The position numbers and the translations under genes were made by a program. A DNA stretch of 64,000 nucleotides from Allopusillimonas sp008369125 (GTDB lineage: Bacteria; Pseudomonadota; Gammaproteobacteria; Burkholderiales; Burkholderiaceae_B): NCBI RefSeq assembly GCF_008369125.1, contig NZ_VOAY01000005.1, forward strand, positions 434,001 to 498,000, read 5' to 3'. The notes under the pieces are model-generated. The model was not told where the DNA came from. It saw only the letters and a program-made list of their open reading frames with translations, and ran no database searches. Shown here one piece after another: positions 25,461 to 34,152 of the stretch (the first letter of the stretch is position 1; the number at the start of each line of letters is the position of its first letter).

Positions 25461-26642
25461 TTAGCGTTTGCGAATCGGCGGGCGCACACCCACGTCAACT
25501 GATAATTTGCGTTTTTTCCCGTCGCGTATAACCGCAACGTCGACGGACTCGCCCGGCTTCAGTGGCGCGATCTGGTTCAGGAAACCGAAAGAGTCATAAA
25601 CCGTCTGATCGTCAAGCGTCAGGATAATGTCGCCCACACGCAGGCCCGCGCGCCACGCCGGGCCATCGCGCAATACGCTTGCAATAATGACGCCGTGATC
25701 CTGCTTGAGCTTAAAGGCTTTTGCCAACTCAGGAGTGACGTCTTGCGGCTCAACGCCAAGCCAACCACGTGTCACTGTACCGGTTTCTATGATCTGGTCC
25801 ATGATGACGTGGGCAGCCTTGGCCGGTATGGCAAAGCCTATGCCCAGCGAGCCGCCTGTTTCGGAATAGATGGCGGTATTAATGCCAAGTAACCGCCCTT
25901 CGGTATCGATAAGCGCACCGCCAGAGTTGCCGGGGTTGATGGCCGCATCGGTTTGTATGAAGTTCTCGTAAATATTGATGCCCAGCCTATTGCGGCCCTG
26001 GGCTGAAACAATGCCCATGGTGGTGGTCTGGCCCACGCCAAAGGGGTTGCCAATGGCCAGCACAATATCGCCGGTGCGCACCTGATGGGTATCATTGAAA
26101 GCTATCGGAGAGAGATCAGGCAACTTTATGCGCAGAACCGCCAGATCGCTTTCAGGGTCAGCGCCCACCAGCTCGGCAACGGCCTCGCGCCCGTCGCTTA
26201 AGGCCACTTCGATGGCATCGGCGGCCTCAATGACGTGAAAATTTGTCAAAATATGCCCATCTGCGCGTGCAATAACCCCCGAACCAAGGTTGGTCGATTC
26301 CCGACGACGACTAAAACCCGGGATTTCACGAAAAAGCCGCTCAAGCTCAGGATCGGCAGGAATAGGCAGCAGTGGCACGTTAACGTGCTTGCGGGTATAA
26401 ATGTTCACAACGGACGGCTTGGCTTTTTCGACGGCGTCGGCAAACGACACAACCCCCAGCGCGGGCGGCGATGCCTGAGTACCGGCAGACGGAGCCTGAC
26501 CAGCACCAGGCACAGGCGTCACAGCTGCCTCGTGAACAGCCCGTTCGCCCGAGAGCCAATCGGGGCGCAACGTCGCCACGATAAAAAGCATACCCAGGCA
26601 TACGGTTACCGTCTGGGCAAAAAGCAACCACAATCGACGCAT
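25461..26642 (-). CDS. DegS-like membrane-anchored serine endoprotease with one PDZ domain
   Basis: This 393-residue trypsin-like periplasmic protease has one N-terminal membrane anchor (residues about 4-25) and a single PDZ domain, the layout of DegS/AlgW, which start the sigma-E response by cutting anti-sigma factor. The triad is visible: His136 (ILTNFHVIE), Asp166 (DPESDLAVL) and Ser240 (NPGNSGGALID). The PDZ domain begins near TRGWLGVEPQDVTPELA. DegQ- or DegP-type assignment is less likely because the second PDZ is missing. Its start is 26 bp from the divergent nif3-like gene. Confidence 0.9.
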   Translation of the reverse strand: MRRLWLLFAQTVTVCLGMLFIVATLRPDWLSGERAVHEAAVTPVPGAGQAPSAGTQASPPALGVVSFADAVEKAKPSVVNIYTRKHVNVPLLPIPADPELERLFREIPGFSRRRESTNLGSGVIARADGHILTNFHVIEAADAIEVALSDGREAVAELVGADPESDLAVLRIKLPDLSPIAFNDTHQVRTGDIVLAIGNPFGVGQTTTMGIVSAQGRNRLGINIYENFIQTDAAINPGNSGGALIDTEGRLLGINTAIYSETGGSLGIGFAIPAKAAHVIMDQIIETGTVTRGWLGVEPQDVTPELAKAFKLKQDHGVIIASVLRDGPAWRAGLRVGDIILTLDDQTVYDSFGFLNQIAPLKPGESVDVAVIRDGKKRKLSVDVGVRPPIRKR

Positions 26643-26668
26643 AAGGCTACAAAGGAAAAAAATAGTTC

Positions 26669-27445
26669 ATGAATCAGATTTCTACCCGGCAACTGGCCGA
26701 ATGGCTGGATGTAACGCTACAACCCCAGCGCTTCAGGGATTATTGCCCTAATGGGCTGCAAGTGGAAGGCAAACCTGTCGTTCAACGCATTATTACTGGC
26801 GTAACAGCCAGCCTTGCACTGCTTGAAGCCGCCGTAGAGCGCGGCGCCGATGCAGTGCTTGTACACCACGGGTGGTTCTGGAAGAACGAAAACCCGCGCA
26901 TTTTCGGCCCCAAGCGCCAGCGGCTGGCCCTCGCGCTGAAACACAACCTTAACGTATTCGGCTTTCATCTGCCGCTAGACGCCCACCCTGTGCTGGGAAA
27001 CAACGCCCAGCTTGCACGCGTGCTGGGGTTTGAGCCCGACCTTGATGATGAAGGCAATCCGATACTATGTGGCCCTGACAACCTGATCTGGTTGGGTCGT
27101 TGTCCGGGCGTTACAACTTTGGGCGACCTGAGCGAGCGAGTTAACAAAGCTTTGCATCGCCAACCGCTGATCGTGGGGAATACGCAACAGAATGTGGGCC
27201 GTATTGCGTGGTGTACCGGGGGGGCACAGGGCATGATGGATGCCGCCATTGAAGCCGGAGCCAATACTTATCTGACCGGCGAAGCCTCAGAACCTACTTA
27301 TCACCTTGCCAACGAAACCGGCACAGGCTTTGTCGGTGCCGGGCACCATGCTACCGAACGCTATGGTGTGCAGGCCTTGGGGCAAGCCATCGCCGACGAA
27401 TTCAACATAGAGGTTGAATTCATCGACATTGACAACCCGATTTGA
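26669..27445 (+). CDS. Nif3-like dinuclear metal centre protein (YbgI family)
   Basis: This 258-residue protein belongs to the Nif3/YbgI family, hexameric toroids with a dinuclear metal site. The family motifs are visible: RDYCPNGLQVEG, VLVHHGWFWK (metal-binding His pair), FHLPLDAH and the C-terminal GHHATERYGVQALG. A role as GTP cyclohydrolase I type 2 is often annotated for the family but is not established. AAAGGA precedes the ATG. It is divergent from the protease gene and convergent with mscL. Confidence 0.9.
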   Translation: MNQISTRQLAEWLDVTLQPQRFRDYCPNGLQVEGKPVVQRIITGVTASLALLEAAVERGADAVLVHHGWFWKNENPRIFGPKRQRLALALKHNLNVFGFHLPLDAHPVLGNNAQLARVLGFEPDLDDEGNPILCGPDNLIWLGRCPGVTTLGDLSERVNKALHRQPLIVGNTQQNVGRIAWCTGGAQGMMDAAIEAGANTYLTGEASEPTYHLANETGTGFVGAGHHATERYGVQALGQAIADEFNIEVEFIDIDNPI

Positions 27446-27476
27446 GCGGCAGCGGTGTGTTGTGCACACGCGCCGC
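27446..27476. terminator. hairpin between convergent nif3-like and mscL genes
   Basis: GCGGC-A-GCG-G-TGTG pairs with CACA-CGC-GCCGC around a 5-nt loop, with two single-base bulges. It fills almost the whole 33-bp gap between the two convergent stop codons. There is no clean T-run, so it may be a rho-assisted or weak bidirectional terminator. Confidence 0.45.
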
Positions 27477-27478
27477 AA

Positions 27479-27940
27479 TCAGACCGAGCGTTTAAGCAGG
27501 TCGCGGATCTCGCGCAGCAGCGCTACGTCTTCGGGTGTAGCAGCCGGTGCGGCGACCTCAACCACGGGCGGTTGCAGGCGGTTGCGCATGGCGTTAACGC
27601 CTTTAACCAGCATAAACACCACAAAAGCCAGCAGTATGAAGTTGATGGCTACAGTAACGAAATTACCCCATGACAGAACCACCGCTCCAGCCTTGGTTAA
27701 GGCGTCGTAGGTTTGCGGCCCGGCATAGCCTTCTGGTGTGCGCAAAAGCAAGAATTTACTGGCAAAATCGACTTGGCCACCCAATATAAAGTTGACCAAG
27801 GGCATAATGATGTCGCGCACCAGAGAATCGATGATCTTGCCAAACGCGGCGCCAATAATGACACCAACGGCAAGGTCTATCATGTTGCCTTTGACGGCGA
27901 ACTCTTGGAACTCCTGTATAAAACCGCGGGCTTTGCTCAT
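27479..27940 (-). CDS. mscL: large-conductance mechanosensitive channel
   Basis: MscL opens under membrane tension to release solutes on osmotic downshock. The 153-residue protein shows the amphipathic N-terminus and first helix GNMIDLAVGVIIGAAFGKIIDSLV, a periplasmic loop, the second helix FVTVAINFILLAFVVFMLVKG and a cytoplasmic C-terminal helix. The family pore motif AVGVIIGAAFG is intact. The ATG at 27940 has AGAGGACAT upstream; a longer frame to 27973 is less likely. Confidence 0.96.
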   Translation of the reverse strand: MSKARGFIQEFQEFAVKGNMIDLAVGVIIGAAFGKIIDSLVRDIIMPLVNFILGGQVDFASKFLLLRTPEGYAGPQTYDALTKAGAVVLSWGNFVTVAINFILLAFVVFMLVKGVNAMRNRLQPPVVEVAAPAATPEDVALLREIRDLLKRSV

Positions 27941-27968
27941 AATGTCCTCTTCTATTGATCTGTGTCGA

Positions 27969-27998
27969 TTCACCCCGAAGTCGGGGTAACGCTATAAT
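27969..27998 (+). promoter_or_regulatory. probable petABC promoter with inverted repeat in the spacer
   Basis: TTCACC (27969-27974) and a perfect TATAAT (27993-27998) are 18 bp apart and point towards petA, 78 bp away. An inverted repeat ACCCCG-AAGT-CGGGGT (27972-27987) fills the spacer and could be an operator. No terminator separates this site from petA. Promoter function is inference. Confidence 0.55.
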
Positions 27999-28075
27999 AC
28001 GCGGTTGAAAAGATTGAATGTAGCCAAAATTGGTGAATTGTATGCCCGGCCTGGGCAAGAATTAAGGATACTAGA

Positions 28076-28714
28076 ATGAGTCAGATAACGACACAGCTCG
28101 ACGATTCCGGCGCGGTTGACCCTAACCTTCCGCCCGATGCGTCGCGCCGTCTCTGGGTTACGACTTGCTGTGCCGTCGGTGGCGCCGCAGGTGTCGCCAC
28201 AGTTGTGCCATTCGTTTCTTCCTTCGCCCCGTCGGAGAAAGCCCGCGCTGCGGGTGCCCCCGTAGAGGTCGATATCAGTGGCATAACCCCGGGCCAGATG
28301 ATCACCGTAGAGTGGCGTGGCAAGCCTGTCTGGATTATGCATCGCACCGAACAGCAGCTTAAAGATCTGCCTACGCTCGACAGTCAGCTGGCCGACCCAG
28401 AATCTGACCGCCCCGGCTTTACCCCTGAATTTGCCAAAAACGAATACCGCTCACGTCGACCTGAAATCTTCGTCTGTGTCGGCATCTGTACGCATCTTGG
28501 CTGTTCGCCAACAGCCGAGTTCACAACGGCACCCGGCCTTCCGGCCAACTGGAAAGGCGGTTTCTTTTGCCCTTGCCATGGTTCCACGTTCGATCTGGCC
28601 GGTCGAGTATTTGCCAACAAGCCCGCACCAGATAACCTCGAAATACCGCCTTATGTCTTCTCAGCCGACGGCAACACTGTCACTATCGGTGCAGACGACA
28701 AAGCCAAGGCTTAA
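28076..28714 (+). CDS. petA: ubiquinol-cytochrome c reductase, Rieske iron-sulfur subunit
   Basis: The Rieske subunit of the bc1 complex takes one electron from ubiquinol and passes it to cytochrome c1. The 212-residue protein has a Tat-type N-terminus (Arg24-Arg25, SRRLWV) and one membrane anchor. The 2Fe-2S ligands are in CTHLGCSPT and CPCHGSTFDL, each supplying a Cys and a His. TAAGGAT precedes the ATG. It heads petABC. Confidence 0.97.
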   Translation: MSQITTQLDDSGAVDPNLPPDASRRLWVTTCCAVGGAAGVATVVPFVSSFAPSEKARAAGAPVEVDISGITPGQMITVEWRGKPVWIMHRTEQQLKDLPTLDSQLADPESDRPGFTPEFAKNEYRSRRPEIFVCVGICTHLGCSPTAEFTTAPGLPANWKGGFFCPCHGSTFDLAGRVFANKPAPDNLEIPPYVFSADGNTVTIGADDKAKA

Positions 28715-28798
28715 ACGAATACTTGTGGCGCCCGTCACCGGACGCCCAAAGAACTGAACCCGTTATACGCCTCGTACATAGAATAAAGGAGCCGTTTC

Positions 28799-30187
28799 AT
28801 GGCTGGCGAGAAAACCGTCGACACGACAGGACTTTTAGGATGGATTGATAGGCGCTTCCCGCTTACCAAGTTGTTCAAAGAGCATATGTCGGAATACTAT
28901 GCCCCAAAGAATTTCAACTTCTGGTATTTCTTTGGGTCACTGGCAATGCTGGTGCTGGTCATCCAGATCGTGACCGGTATTTTCCTGGTCATGAACTACA
29001 AACCCGATGCCAAGCTTGCATTCGAGTCTGTCGAATACATTATGCGCGAGGTGCCATGGGGCTGGCTGATCCGGTACATGCACTCTACCGGCGCATCCAT
29101 GTTCTTTGTGGTCGTGTACCTGCACATGCTGCGCGGGCTGTTCTACGGCTCATACCGCAAGCCGCGCGAGCTGGTATGGATCTTCGGCGTTGCCATTTTC
29201 CTCTGTCTTATGGGCGAAGCCTTCTTTGGCTACCTGCTGCCCTGGGGCCAGATGTCATATTGGGGCGCACAGGTTATCGTCAACCTGTTCTCGGCCATAC
29301 CGTTCATCGGGCCTGAGCTGGCTATCTGGATCCGCGGCGATTATGTCGTGTCTGATGCCACACTCAACCGCTTCTTCGCCTTCCACGTCATCGCCATCCC
29401 TCTTGCGCTGATTGGTCTGGTTGCCGCGCACATTATTGCGCTGCACGAAGTGGGCTCCAACAACCCCGACGGTGTCGAGATCAAAGAAGGCCCCAAAGAC
29501 CGCTACGGTCGGCCTATGGACGGCATCCCCTTCCACCCCTACTACACGGTGCATGACATCGTGGGCGTGGCGGGCTTTCTCATCATATTTGCCGCCATTA
29601 TCTTCTTTGCGCCTGAGATGGGTGGTTACTTTCTCGAATACAACAACTTCATCCCGGCTGACCCACTGAAGACACCACCGCATATTGCACCGGTCTGGTA
29701 CTTCACGCCGTTTTACTCCATGCTGCGCGCCACCACGGCCGACTTCACCTGGGTGCTTGTGGGTGGAGCAGTCGTCGCCGCCCTTGCCTTGTTCGCCAAA
29801 GGCAATCTCAGAGGTATCTGGCGCATAGTCTGGCCAGTCGTTCTGCTGCTGGTCGCCGTGCTGCTGCGAGTCATTGACGCCAAGTTCTGGGGTGTAGTTG
29901 CCATGGGTGGCGCTGTCGTCATCCTGTTCTTCCTTCCCTGGCTTGATCACTCACCCGTCAAGTCGATCCGCTATCGCCCAACCTGGCACAAGTATCTGTA
30001 CGCCATTTTCATCATCAACTTCCTGGTACTAGGGTATCTTGGCACCCAGCCAGTTAGCCCGATACATAACCTCATGAGCCAGATTGGGACGTTCATTTAC
30101 CTGGCGTTCTTCTTTCTGATGCCGGTGTGGAGCCGTCTCGGAACCTTTAAACAGGTTCCCGACCGCATCACGTTCCATGCTCACTAA
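28799..30187 (+). CDS. petB: ubiquinol-cytochrome c reductase, cytochrome b subunit
   Basis: Cytochrome b is the membrane core of the bc1 complex and carries hemes bL and bH and both quinone sites. The 462-residue protein has about eight to nine hydrophobic helices and the family motifs GWLIRYMHSTGASMFFVVVYLHM (quoted in part: GWLIRYMHSTGASMFF), LPWGQMSYWGAQVI, and the Qo-site PEWY-equivalent region APVWYFTPFYSMLRA. AAGGAG precedes the ATG. It is 84 bp after petA and 26 bp before petC. Confidence 0.97.
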   Translation: MAGEKTVDTTGLLGWIDRRFPLTKLFKEHMSEYYAPKNFNFWYFFGSLAMLVLVIQIVTGIFLVMNYKPDAKLAFESVEYIMREVPWGWLIRYMHSTGASMFFVVVYLHMLRGLFYGSYRKPRELVWIFGVAIFLCLMGEAFFGYLLPWGQMSYWGAQVIVNLFSAIPFIGPELAIWIRGDYVVSDATLNRFFAFHVIAIPLALIGLVAAHIIALHEVGSNNPDGVEIKEGPKDRYGRPMDGIPFHPYYTVHDIVGVAGFLIIFAAIIFFAPEMGGYFLEYNNFIPADPLKTPPHIAPVWYFTPFYSMLRATTADFTWVLVGGAVVAALALFAKGNLRGIWRIVWPVVLLLVAVLLRVIDAKFWGVVAMGGAVVILFFLPWLDHSPVKSIRYRPTWHKYLYAIFIINFLVLGYLGTQPVSPIHNLMSQIGTFIYLAFFFLMPVWSRLGTFKQVPDRITFHAH

Positions 30188-30213
30188 GGCAACCAATACG
30201 TAACGGAATGATC

Positions 30214-31059
30214 ATGATTAAAAAGTTGCTCGGCGCTATCGCCCTCACCTTGGCCAGCTCGGTTACTCTGGCTGCCGGGGGGGCTCCGCTTGACACCGCT
30301 CCCAATCGCATCACTGACATGGCAGCGCTTCAGAACGGGGCCAAACTCTTCGTTAACTACTGTCTGGGCTGTCATAGCGCAAACTCCATGCGCTACAACA
30401 AGCTCACAGAGATCGGCCTTACCGACGAAATGATCCAGAAGAACCTTCTGTTCACGTCGGACAAGGTGGGTGATCTCATGAAGATCGCCATGCGGCCCGA
30501 AGACGCCAAAAAATGGTTTGGTACCACGCCGCCTGACCTGTCAGTCATCGCTCGCGCCAAGTCTGAAACTATGGGGCATTCCGGCGTAGATTACGTTTAC
30601 ACGCTGCTGCGCTCTTACTATCGCGACACATCAAAGGCCAGCGGCTGGAATAACATCGTCTTCCCTAACATTGCCATGCCCAACATCTTGTGGCAGCTTC
30701 AAGGCCCTCGCTCGCTCGAGCGCACTACCGTGCACTCCGTCGAGCAGGCCGATGGCAACTTGCAATGGGAGCGTATAGTAGCCAGCTACGACTCGCAGGG
30801 CTTTTCCGTAATCAAGACTGACCCATTGACTGACTACGCAGGCTCGGCGCTCGACAAACCGGTGTTCAGCTCACCTGACCGCAGCACGGTCGCCGTATTC
30901 GACAACAACGTGGCTGATCTGGCAAACTTCCTGGGTTGGATGGCCGAACCTGTGCAACTTCAGCGCAGAACCCTCGGTGTCTGGGTATTGCTGTTTCTGG
31001 GTCTGTTTTTGCTTGTCGCATGGCGTCTGAACTCTGCCTACTGGAAACACGTCAAGTAA
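30214..31059 (+). CDS. petC: ubiquinol-cytochrome c reductase, cytochrome c1 subunit
   Basis: Cytochrome c1 receives electrons from the Rieske centre and passes them to soluble cytochrome c. It has an N-terminal signal peptide (cleavage near LAAGGAP), the heme c motif C50-LG-C53-H54, a large periplasmic domain and a C-terminal membrane anchor (TLGVWVLLFLGLFLLVAWRL). ATG codons lie at 30208 and 30214; the second is chosen because GGA is then at a usable distance. The protein is about 281 residues. Confidence 0.96.
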   Translation: MIKKLLGAIALTLASSVTLAAGGAPLDTAPNRITDMAALQNGAKLFVNYCLGCHSANSMRYNKLTEIGLTDEMIQKNLLFTSDKVGDLMKIAMRPEDAKKWFGTTPPDLSVIARAKSETMGHSGVDYVYTLLRSYYRDTSKASGWNNIVFPNIAMPNILWQLQGPRSLERTTVHSVEQADGNLQWERIVASYDSQGFSVIKTDPLTDYAGSALDKPVFSSPDRSTVAVFDNNVADLANFLGWMAEPVQLQRRTLGVWVLLFLGLFLLVAWRLNSAYWKHVK

Positions 31060-31124
31060 CCCGTGCGTGGCAGCGCTTGCCGACGGCGCTGCAATACGTT
31101 TTTGCGTCCGCAAATGTCGGCCCT

Positions 31125-31158
31125 GAAATAGGCGTAGGTTGTACGCCTATTTCCCTTT
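31125..31158 (+). terminator. terminator after petABC
   Basis: GAAATAGGCGTA (31125-31136) and its exact complement TACGCCTATTTC (31142-31153) enclose a 5-nt loop, giving a perfect 12-bp stem followed by CCTTTT. It lies between petC and sspA and should end the bc1 transcript. Confidence 0.8.
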
Positions 31159-31216
31159 TCAGGCGCGCCCTGTGCGCGCGCCGCTCACGTTTTTACCTTC
31201 GATTGGAATCCGCGAC

Positions 31217-31825
31217 ATGATGGTGCTCTATTCTGGAACGACCTGCCCGTTCTCTCAACGCTGCCGTTTTGTGTTGTTCGAAAAAGGCATGGATTTTGAA
31301 ATCCGCGACATCGACCTCTACAACAAGCCCGAAGACATTAGTGTCATGAACCCCTACGGGCAAGTTCCCATTTTGGTCGAGCGCGATCTGGTGCTGTACG
31401 AGTCCAACATTATCAACGAGTATATCGACGAGCGTTTCCCACACCCCCAGCTCATGCCCGCCGACCCGGTCATGCGCGCACGCACACGCCTTTTTCTGTA
31501 CAACTTCGAAAAAGAACTGTTCGTGCATGTGTCAGCACTCGAAGACCGCAGCAGCACCGATACCAAGGCACAAGATACAGCTCGCCAGAACATCCGCGAC
31601 CGCCTTGCGCAACTTGCTCCGCTGCTGTTAAAAAACAAGTTCATGTTGGGCGAAGACTTTTCTATGCTCGACGTGGCCATTGCCCCATTGCTCTGGCGCC
31701 TTGACCACTACGGTGTCGAGCTTCCAAAAAATGCGGCACCTATCCAAAAATACGCCGAGCGCATCTTTTCGCGGCCGGCTTACATAGAAGCGCTGACGCC
31801 ATCCGAGAAAGTCATGCGCCGCTAA
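31217..31825 (+). CDS. sspA: stringent starvation protein A (GST fold)
   Basis: SspA is a glutathione-S-transferase-fold protein that binds RNA polymerase and affects transcription in stationary phase and stress. The 202-residue protein has the thioredoxin-like N-terminal domain (LYSGTTCPFSQRCRFVLFEK, NPYGQVPILVERDLVLYES) and an all-alpha C-terminal domain. The ATG at 31217 is chosen; a longer frame to 31139 lacks support. It lies 5 bp before sspB, the usual pairing downstream of petABC in betaproteobacteria. Confidence 0.94.
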   Translation: MMVLYSGTTCPFSQRCRFVLFEKGMDFEIRDIDLYNKPEDISVMNPYGQVPILVERDLVLYESNIINEYIDERFPHPQLMPADPVMRARTRLFLYNFEKELFVHVSALEDRSSTDTKAQDTARQNIRDRLAQLAPLLLKNKFMLGEDFSMLDVAIAPLLWRLDHYGVELPKNAAPIQKYAERIFSRPAYIEALTPSEKVMRR

Positions 31826-31831
31826 GTCACC

Positions 31832-32296
31832 ATGCAAGAATCGTCGACCAAGCCTTACCTGATACGCGCGCTGCACGAATGGTGCACCGACAACGGTTAC
31901 ACACCACACATCGTGGTTACCGTTGACGCCAACACCACCGTGCCGCCAGCGCACATTCACGACGGCCAGATCACGCTGAATATCGGCACACTGGCTACCA
32001 ACGGCCTAACACTTGGCAACGAATACATCGAGTTTCAGACCCGCTTCGGCGGGGTTACTGAACACATCTTTGTACCCGTGGCCACGGTATCGGCCATTTA
32101 CGCCCGAGAAACAGGCCAGGGCATGGGTTTCGACGTGCTCGAATCCCAGCCTTACCCTGGCACCGAAACGGCTGACAGCAGCCCGCAAGAGGGGCCCAGG
32201 GCGGTTTCCGAGGGCAAGGACCACTTATCGTCCGATGCCAAGCCGGATCCGTCTGACGACGATCCTAAGCCTCCACGGCTAACGATCGTAAAGTAA
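31832..32296 (+). CDS. sspB: ClpXP protease specificity-enhancing factor SspB
   Basis: SspB is the adaptor that delivers ssrA-tagged proteins to ClpXP. The 154-residue protein has the family N-terminal fold: TKPYLIRALHEWCTDNGYTPHIVV and QITLNIGTLATNGLTLGNEYIEFQTRFGG (quoted in part: FQTRFGGVTEHIFVPV). A disordered acidic linker ends in a short hydrophobic tail, PPRLTIVK, the expected ClpX-binding tail. It follows sspA after 6 bp. Confidence 0.93.
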   Translation: MQESSTKPYLIRALHEWCTDNGYTPHIVVTVDANTTVPPAHIHDGQITLNIGTLATNGLTLGNEYIEFQTRFGGVTEHIFVPVATVSAIYARETGQGMGFDVLESQPYPGTETADSSPQEGPRAVSEGKDHLSSDAKPDPSDDDPKPPRLTIVK

Positions 32297-32549
32297 TCAC
32301 GCACTTTTAGTCCGTCTGGCAAAAGCGCGCTGCCCATTATCAGGTTGCGCGCGCCAGTACGGCTGTATTCAAGGTTGCCGCAGTAAATCATGTACCTACC
32401 GTCCATGCAATAACGGGCTGTACCTGAAAAAAAAATACGAATACATCTAGCATCTTGTGCTGCGTGCGCTGAGGTATCCGACAGCTACCAAAACAATATC
32501 CACACACGCAAGGATCTCCACGCCTTAAAAAATAAGCAGAGGCACTACA

Positions 32550-32582
32550 ATGCGTGAACTCCATTCTCACAGCGATCACTGA
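32550..32582 (+). other. possible 10-codon upstream ORF ahead of the Bug receptor
   Basis: ATG at 32550, with AGAGG upstream, encodes MRELHSHSDH and ends in TGA one base before the receptor ATG at 32584. This layout would allow translation coupling where the receptor start has no Shine-Dalgarno of its own. The surrounding 287-bp gap after sspB shows no other feature I can name. Confidence 0.3.
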
Positions 32583-32583
32583 T

Positions 32584-33570
32584 ATGAAATCCATTAAACC
32601 ATTTGGCGTACTTGCGCTGAGCGCACTGTTAATAACAGGCACGCCTGGAGTTTCAGCGGCTGCAGACTGGCCGGAAGGCAAACCCATTAGCTTGATTATT
32701 CCGTACGCAGCAGGGGGCTTTGCCGATACACGCATGCGCCTGCTCGGGCGAGAACTAGCGCAAGAACTTAATGCCAACGTCATTGTTGAAAACAAAGCCG
32801 GCGCAGGCGGCATTATCGGCACCGCCGATATTGCCAGATCCAAGCCCGACGGCTATACGATAGGCAGCGGCAATCTGGCCCCGCTATCAGTCAACCCGAC
32901 CCTGATGCCCAAGAACGTTACCTATAACGTCCAGAAAGACATCGCGCCCGTCATTCTCATCGAAGAAAGTCCCTTGATTCTGAGCGTTAACAAAGACGTC
33001 CCTGTTAAGACACTCGCCGACCTTATCGCGCTGGCCAAAAAAGACCCTGGTGCATTGGCCTTCGGCTCTTCGGGTGTGGGCGGCGCCCACCATTTGTCGG
33101 GCGAACTCTTTGCCTCAGCTGCAGGTATCAAGCTTACTCACGTGCCCTACAAGGGTGGCGCGCCTGCAGCTACCGACCTTATCGCGGGTCATATCGATAT
33201 GATGTTCGAAATGGGCTATGCCGCCATGCCAGCCATCCAGGCCAAGAAAGTACACCCTTTGGCGGTTACCAGCGCTCAACGTCTGCCGTTGTTGCCTGAT
33301 GTGCCCACTGTTGCAGAATCAGGGTTGCCCGGTTTTGAGTCTTATAACTGGCAGGGCATTATTGCTCCGGCTGGTACGCCGGAACCCATCATTCAGAAGT
33401 TAAATGCAGCATTTAACAAGATTCTGCAAAAGCCAGAGATCAAAAAAGCGTTTGACCAGACCGGCGGCCAGATTGCTGGCGGTACACCTGAAGATTTCGC
33501 AAACTTCATTCAGAGCGAAACCAAAAAATGGGCTGAGGTCATAACAAAGGCCAATATTTCTGTGAACTAA
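32584..33570 (+). CDS. Bug-family tripartite tricarboxylate transporter binding protein
   Basis: This 328-residue periplasmic protein belongs to the Bug (TctC) family of carboxylate receptors. It has a signal peptide (KPFGVLALSALLITGTPGVSAA) and the family motifs PISLIIPYAAGGFADTRMRL, VIVENKAGAGGIIGTADIA and VPYKGGAPAATDLIAGHID. No TctA/TctB membrane genes are nearby, so it is an orphan receptor, which is common in Alcaligenaceae. An in-frame GTG at 32554 is the alternative start. The ligand is unknown. Confidence 0.9.
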   Translation: MKSIKPFGVLALSALLITGTPGVSAAADWPEGKPISLIIPYAAGGFADTRMRLLGRELAQELNANVIVENKAGAGGIIGTADIARSKPDGYTIGSGNLAPLSVNPTLMPKNVTYNVQKDIAPVILIEESPLILSVNKDVPVKTLADLIALAKKDPGALAFGSSGVGGAHHLSGELFASAAGIKLTHVPYKGGAPAATDLIAGHIDMMFEMGYAAMPAIQAKKVHPLAVTSAQRLPLLPDVPTVAESGLPGFESYNWQGIIAPAGTPEPIIQKLNAAFNKILQKPEIKKAFDQTGGQIAGGTPEDFANFIQSETKKWAEVITKANISVN

Positions 33571-33585
33571 ACCACTATCAGGGGG

Positions 33586-33605
33586 ACGGGTGGCGTGCCA
33601 CCCGT
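33586..33605 (+). terminator. hairpin after the Bug gene
   Basis: ACGGGTGGC and GCCACCCGT form a perfect 9-bp stem with a 2-nt apex (in practice 8 bp with a 4-nt loop), 16 bp after the stop codon. Only CTTG follows, so termination would be weak or rho-assisted. Confidence 0.6.
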
Positions 33606-33723
33606 CTTGACTGCACACATCAACTGAACAAAGGGTTAATCACTAGCCATGTAGCACTGGGCTATTACCAGCACTTCTTCTTGCTCCCGCATAATCATTA
33701 CAAGACTATTGCACGGAGATGGC

Positions 33724-34113
33724 ATGGCAAGACTGATACACACCATGATCCGGGTGGCCAACCTGGATGCCTCGATTGCGTTCTACCGCAAGGCCTTCGA
33801 TCTAGACGAAAAACACAGGCTAGACTTTCCCTCCTTCACCCTCGTCTATCTGGCGAACGACGAAAGCCCTGCCGAAATAGAACTCACGTTCAACAAAAAT
33901 CAAAGCGAACCGTACGAACACGGAACGGCCTACGGGCACGTTGCTTTCTCCGTCGAAGATCTGGAAGCCACCCATGCTGCCCTCCAGGCCAGCGGCATAC
34001 ACCCCACCGATTTGAAACAGATAGAACAGAACGGGCATGTGGCGCGTTTCTTCTTTGTGACCGACCCTGACGGCTACAAGATTGAGGTCCTGCAACGCGG
34101 AGGTCATTACTGA
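33724..34113 (+). CDS. glyoxalase/VOC-fold protein, lactoylglutathione lyase-like
   Basis: This 129-residue vicinal-oxygen-chelate protein resembles glyoxalase I: IHTMIRVANLDASIAFYRKAF at the N-terminus, metal-binding Glu in EIELTF, YGHVAFSVEDLEAT, and the C-terminal FVTDPDGYKIEVLQ. Glyoxalase I converts the methylglyoxal-glutathione adduct to S-lactoylglutathione. The VOC fold also houses unrelated dioxygenases, so the reaction is not certain. The ATG at 33724 has GGAGAT upstream and is preferred over one at 33709. Confidence 0.82.
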   Translation: MARLIHTMIRVANLDASIAFYRKAFDLDEKHRLDFPSFTLVYLANDESPAEIELTFNKNQSEPYEHGTAYGHVAFSVEDLEATHAALQASGIHPTDLKQIEQNGHVARFFFVTDPDGYKIEVLQRGGHY

Positions 34114-34152
34114 ATTATTGAATGTTTTTAAACATCGCCGGAGACAAAAAGC

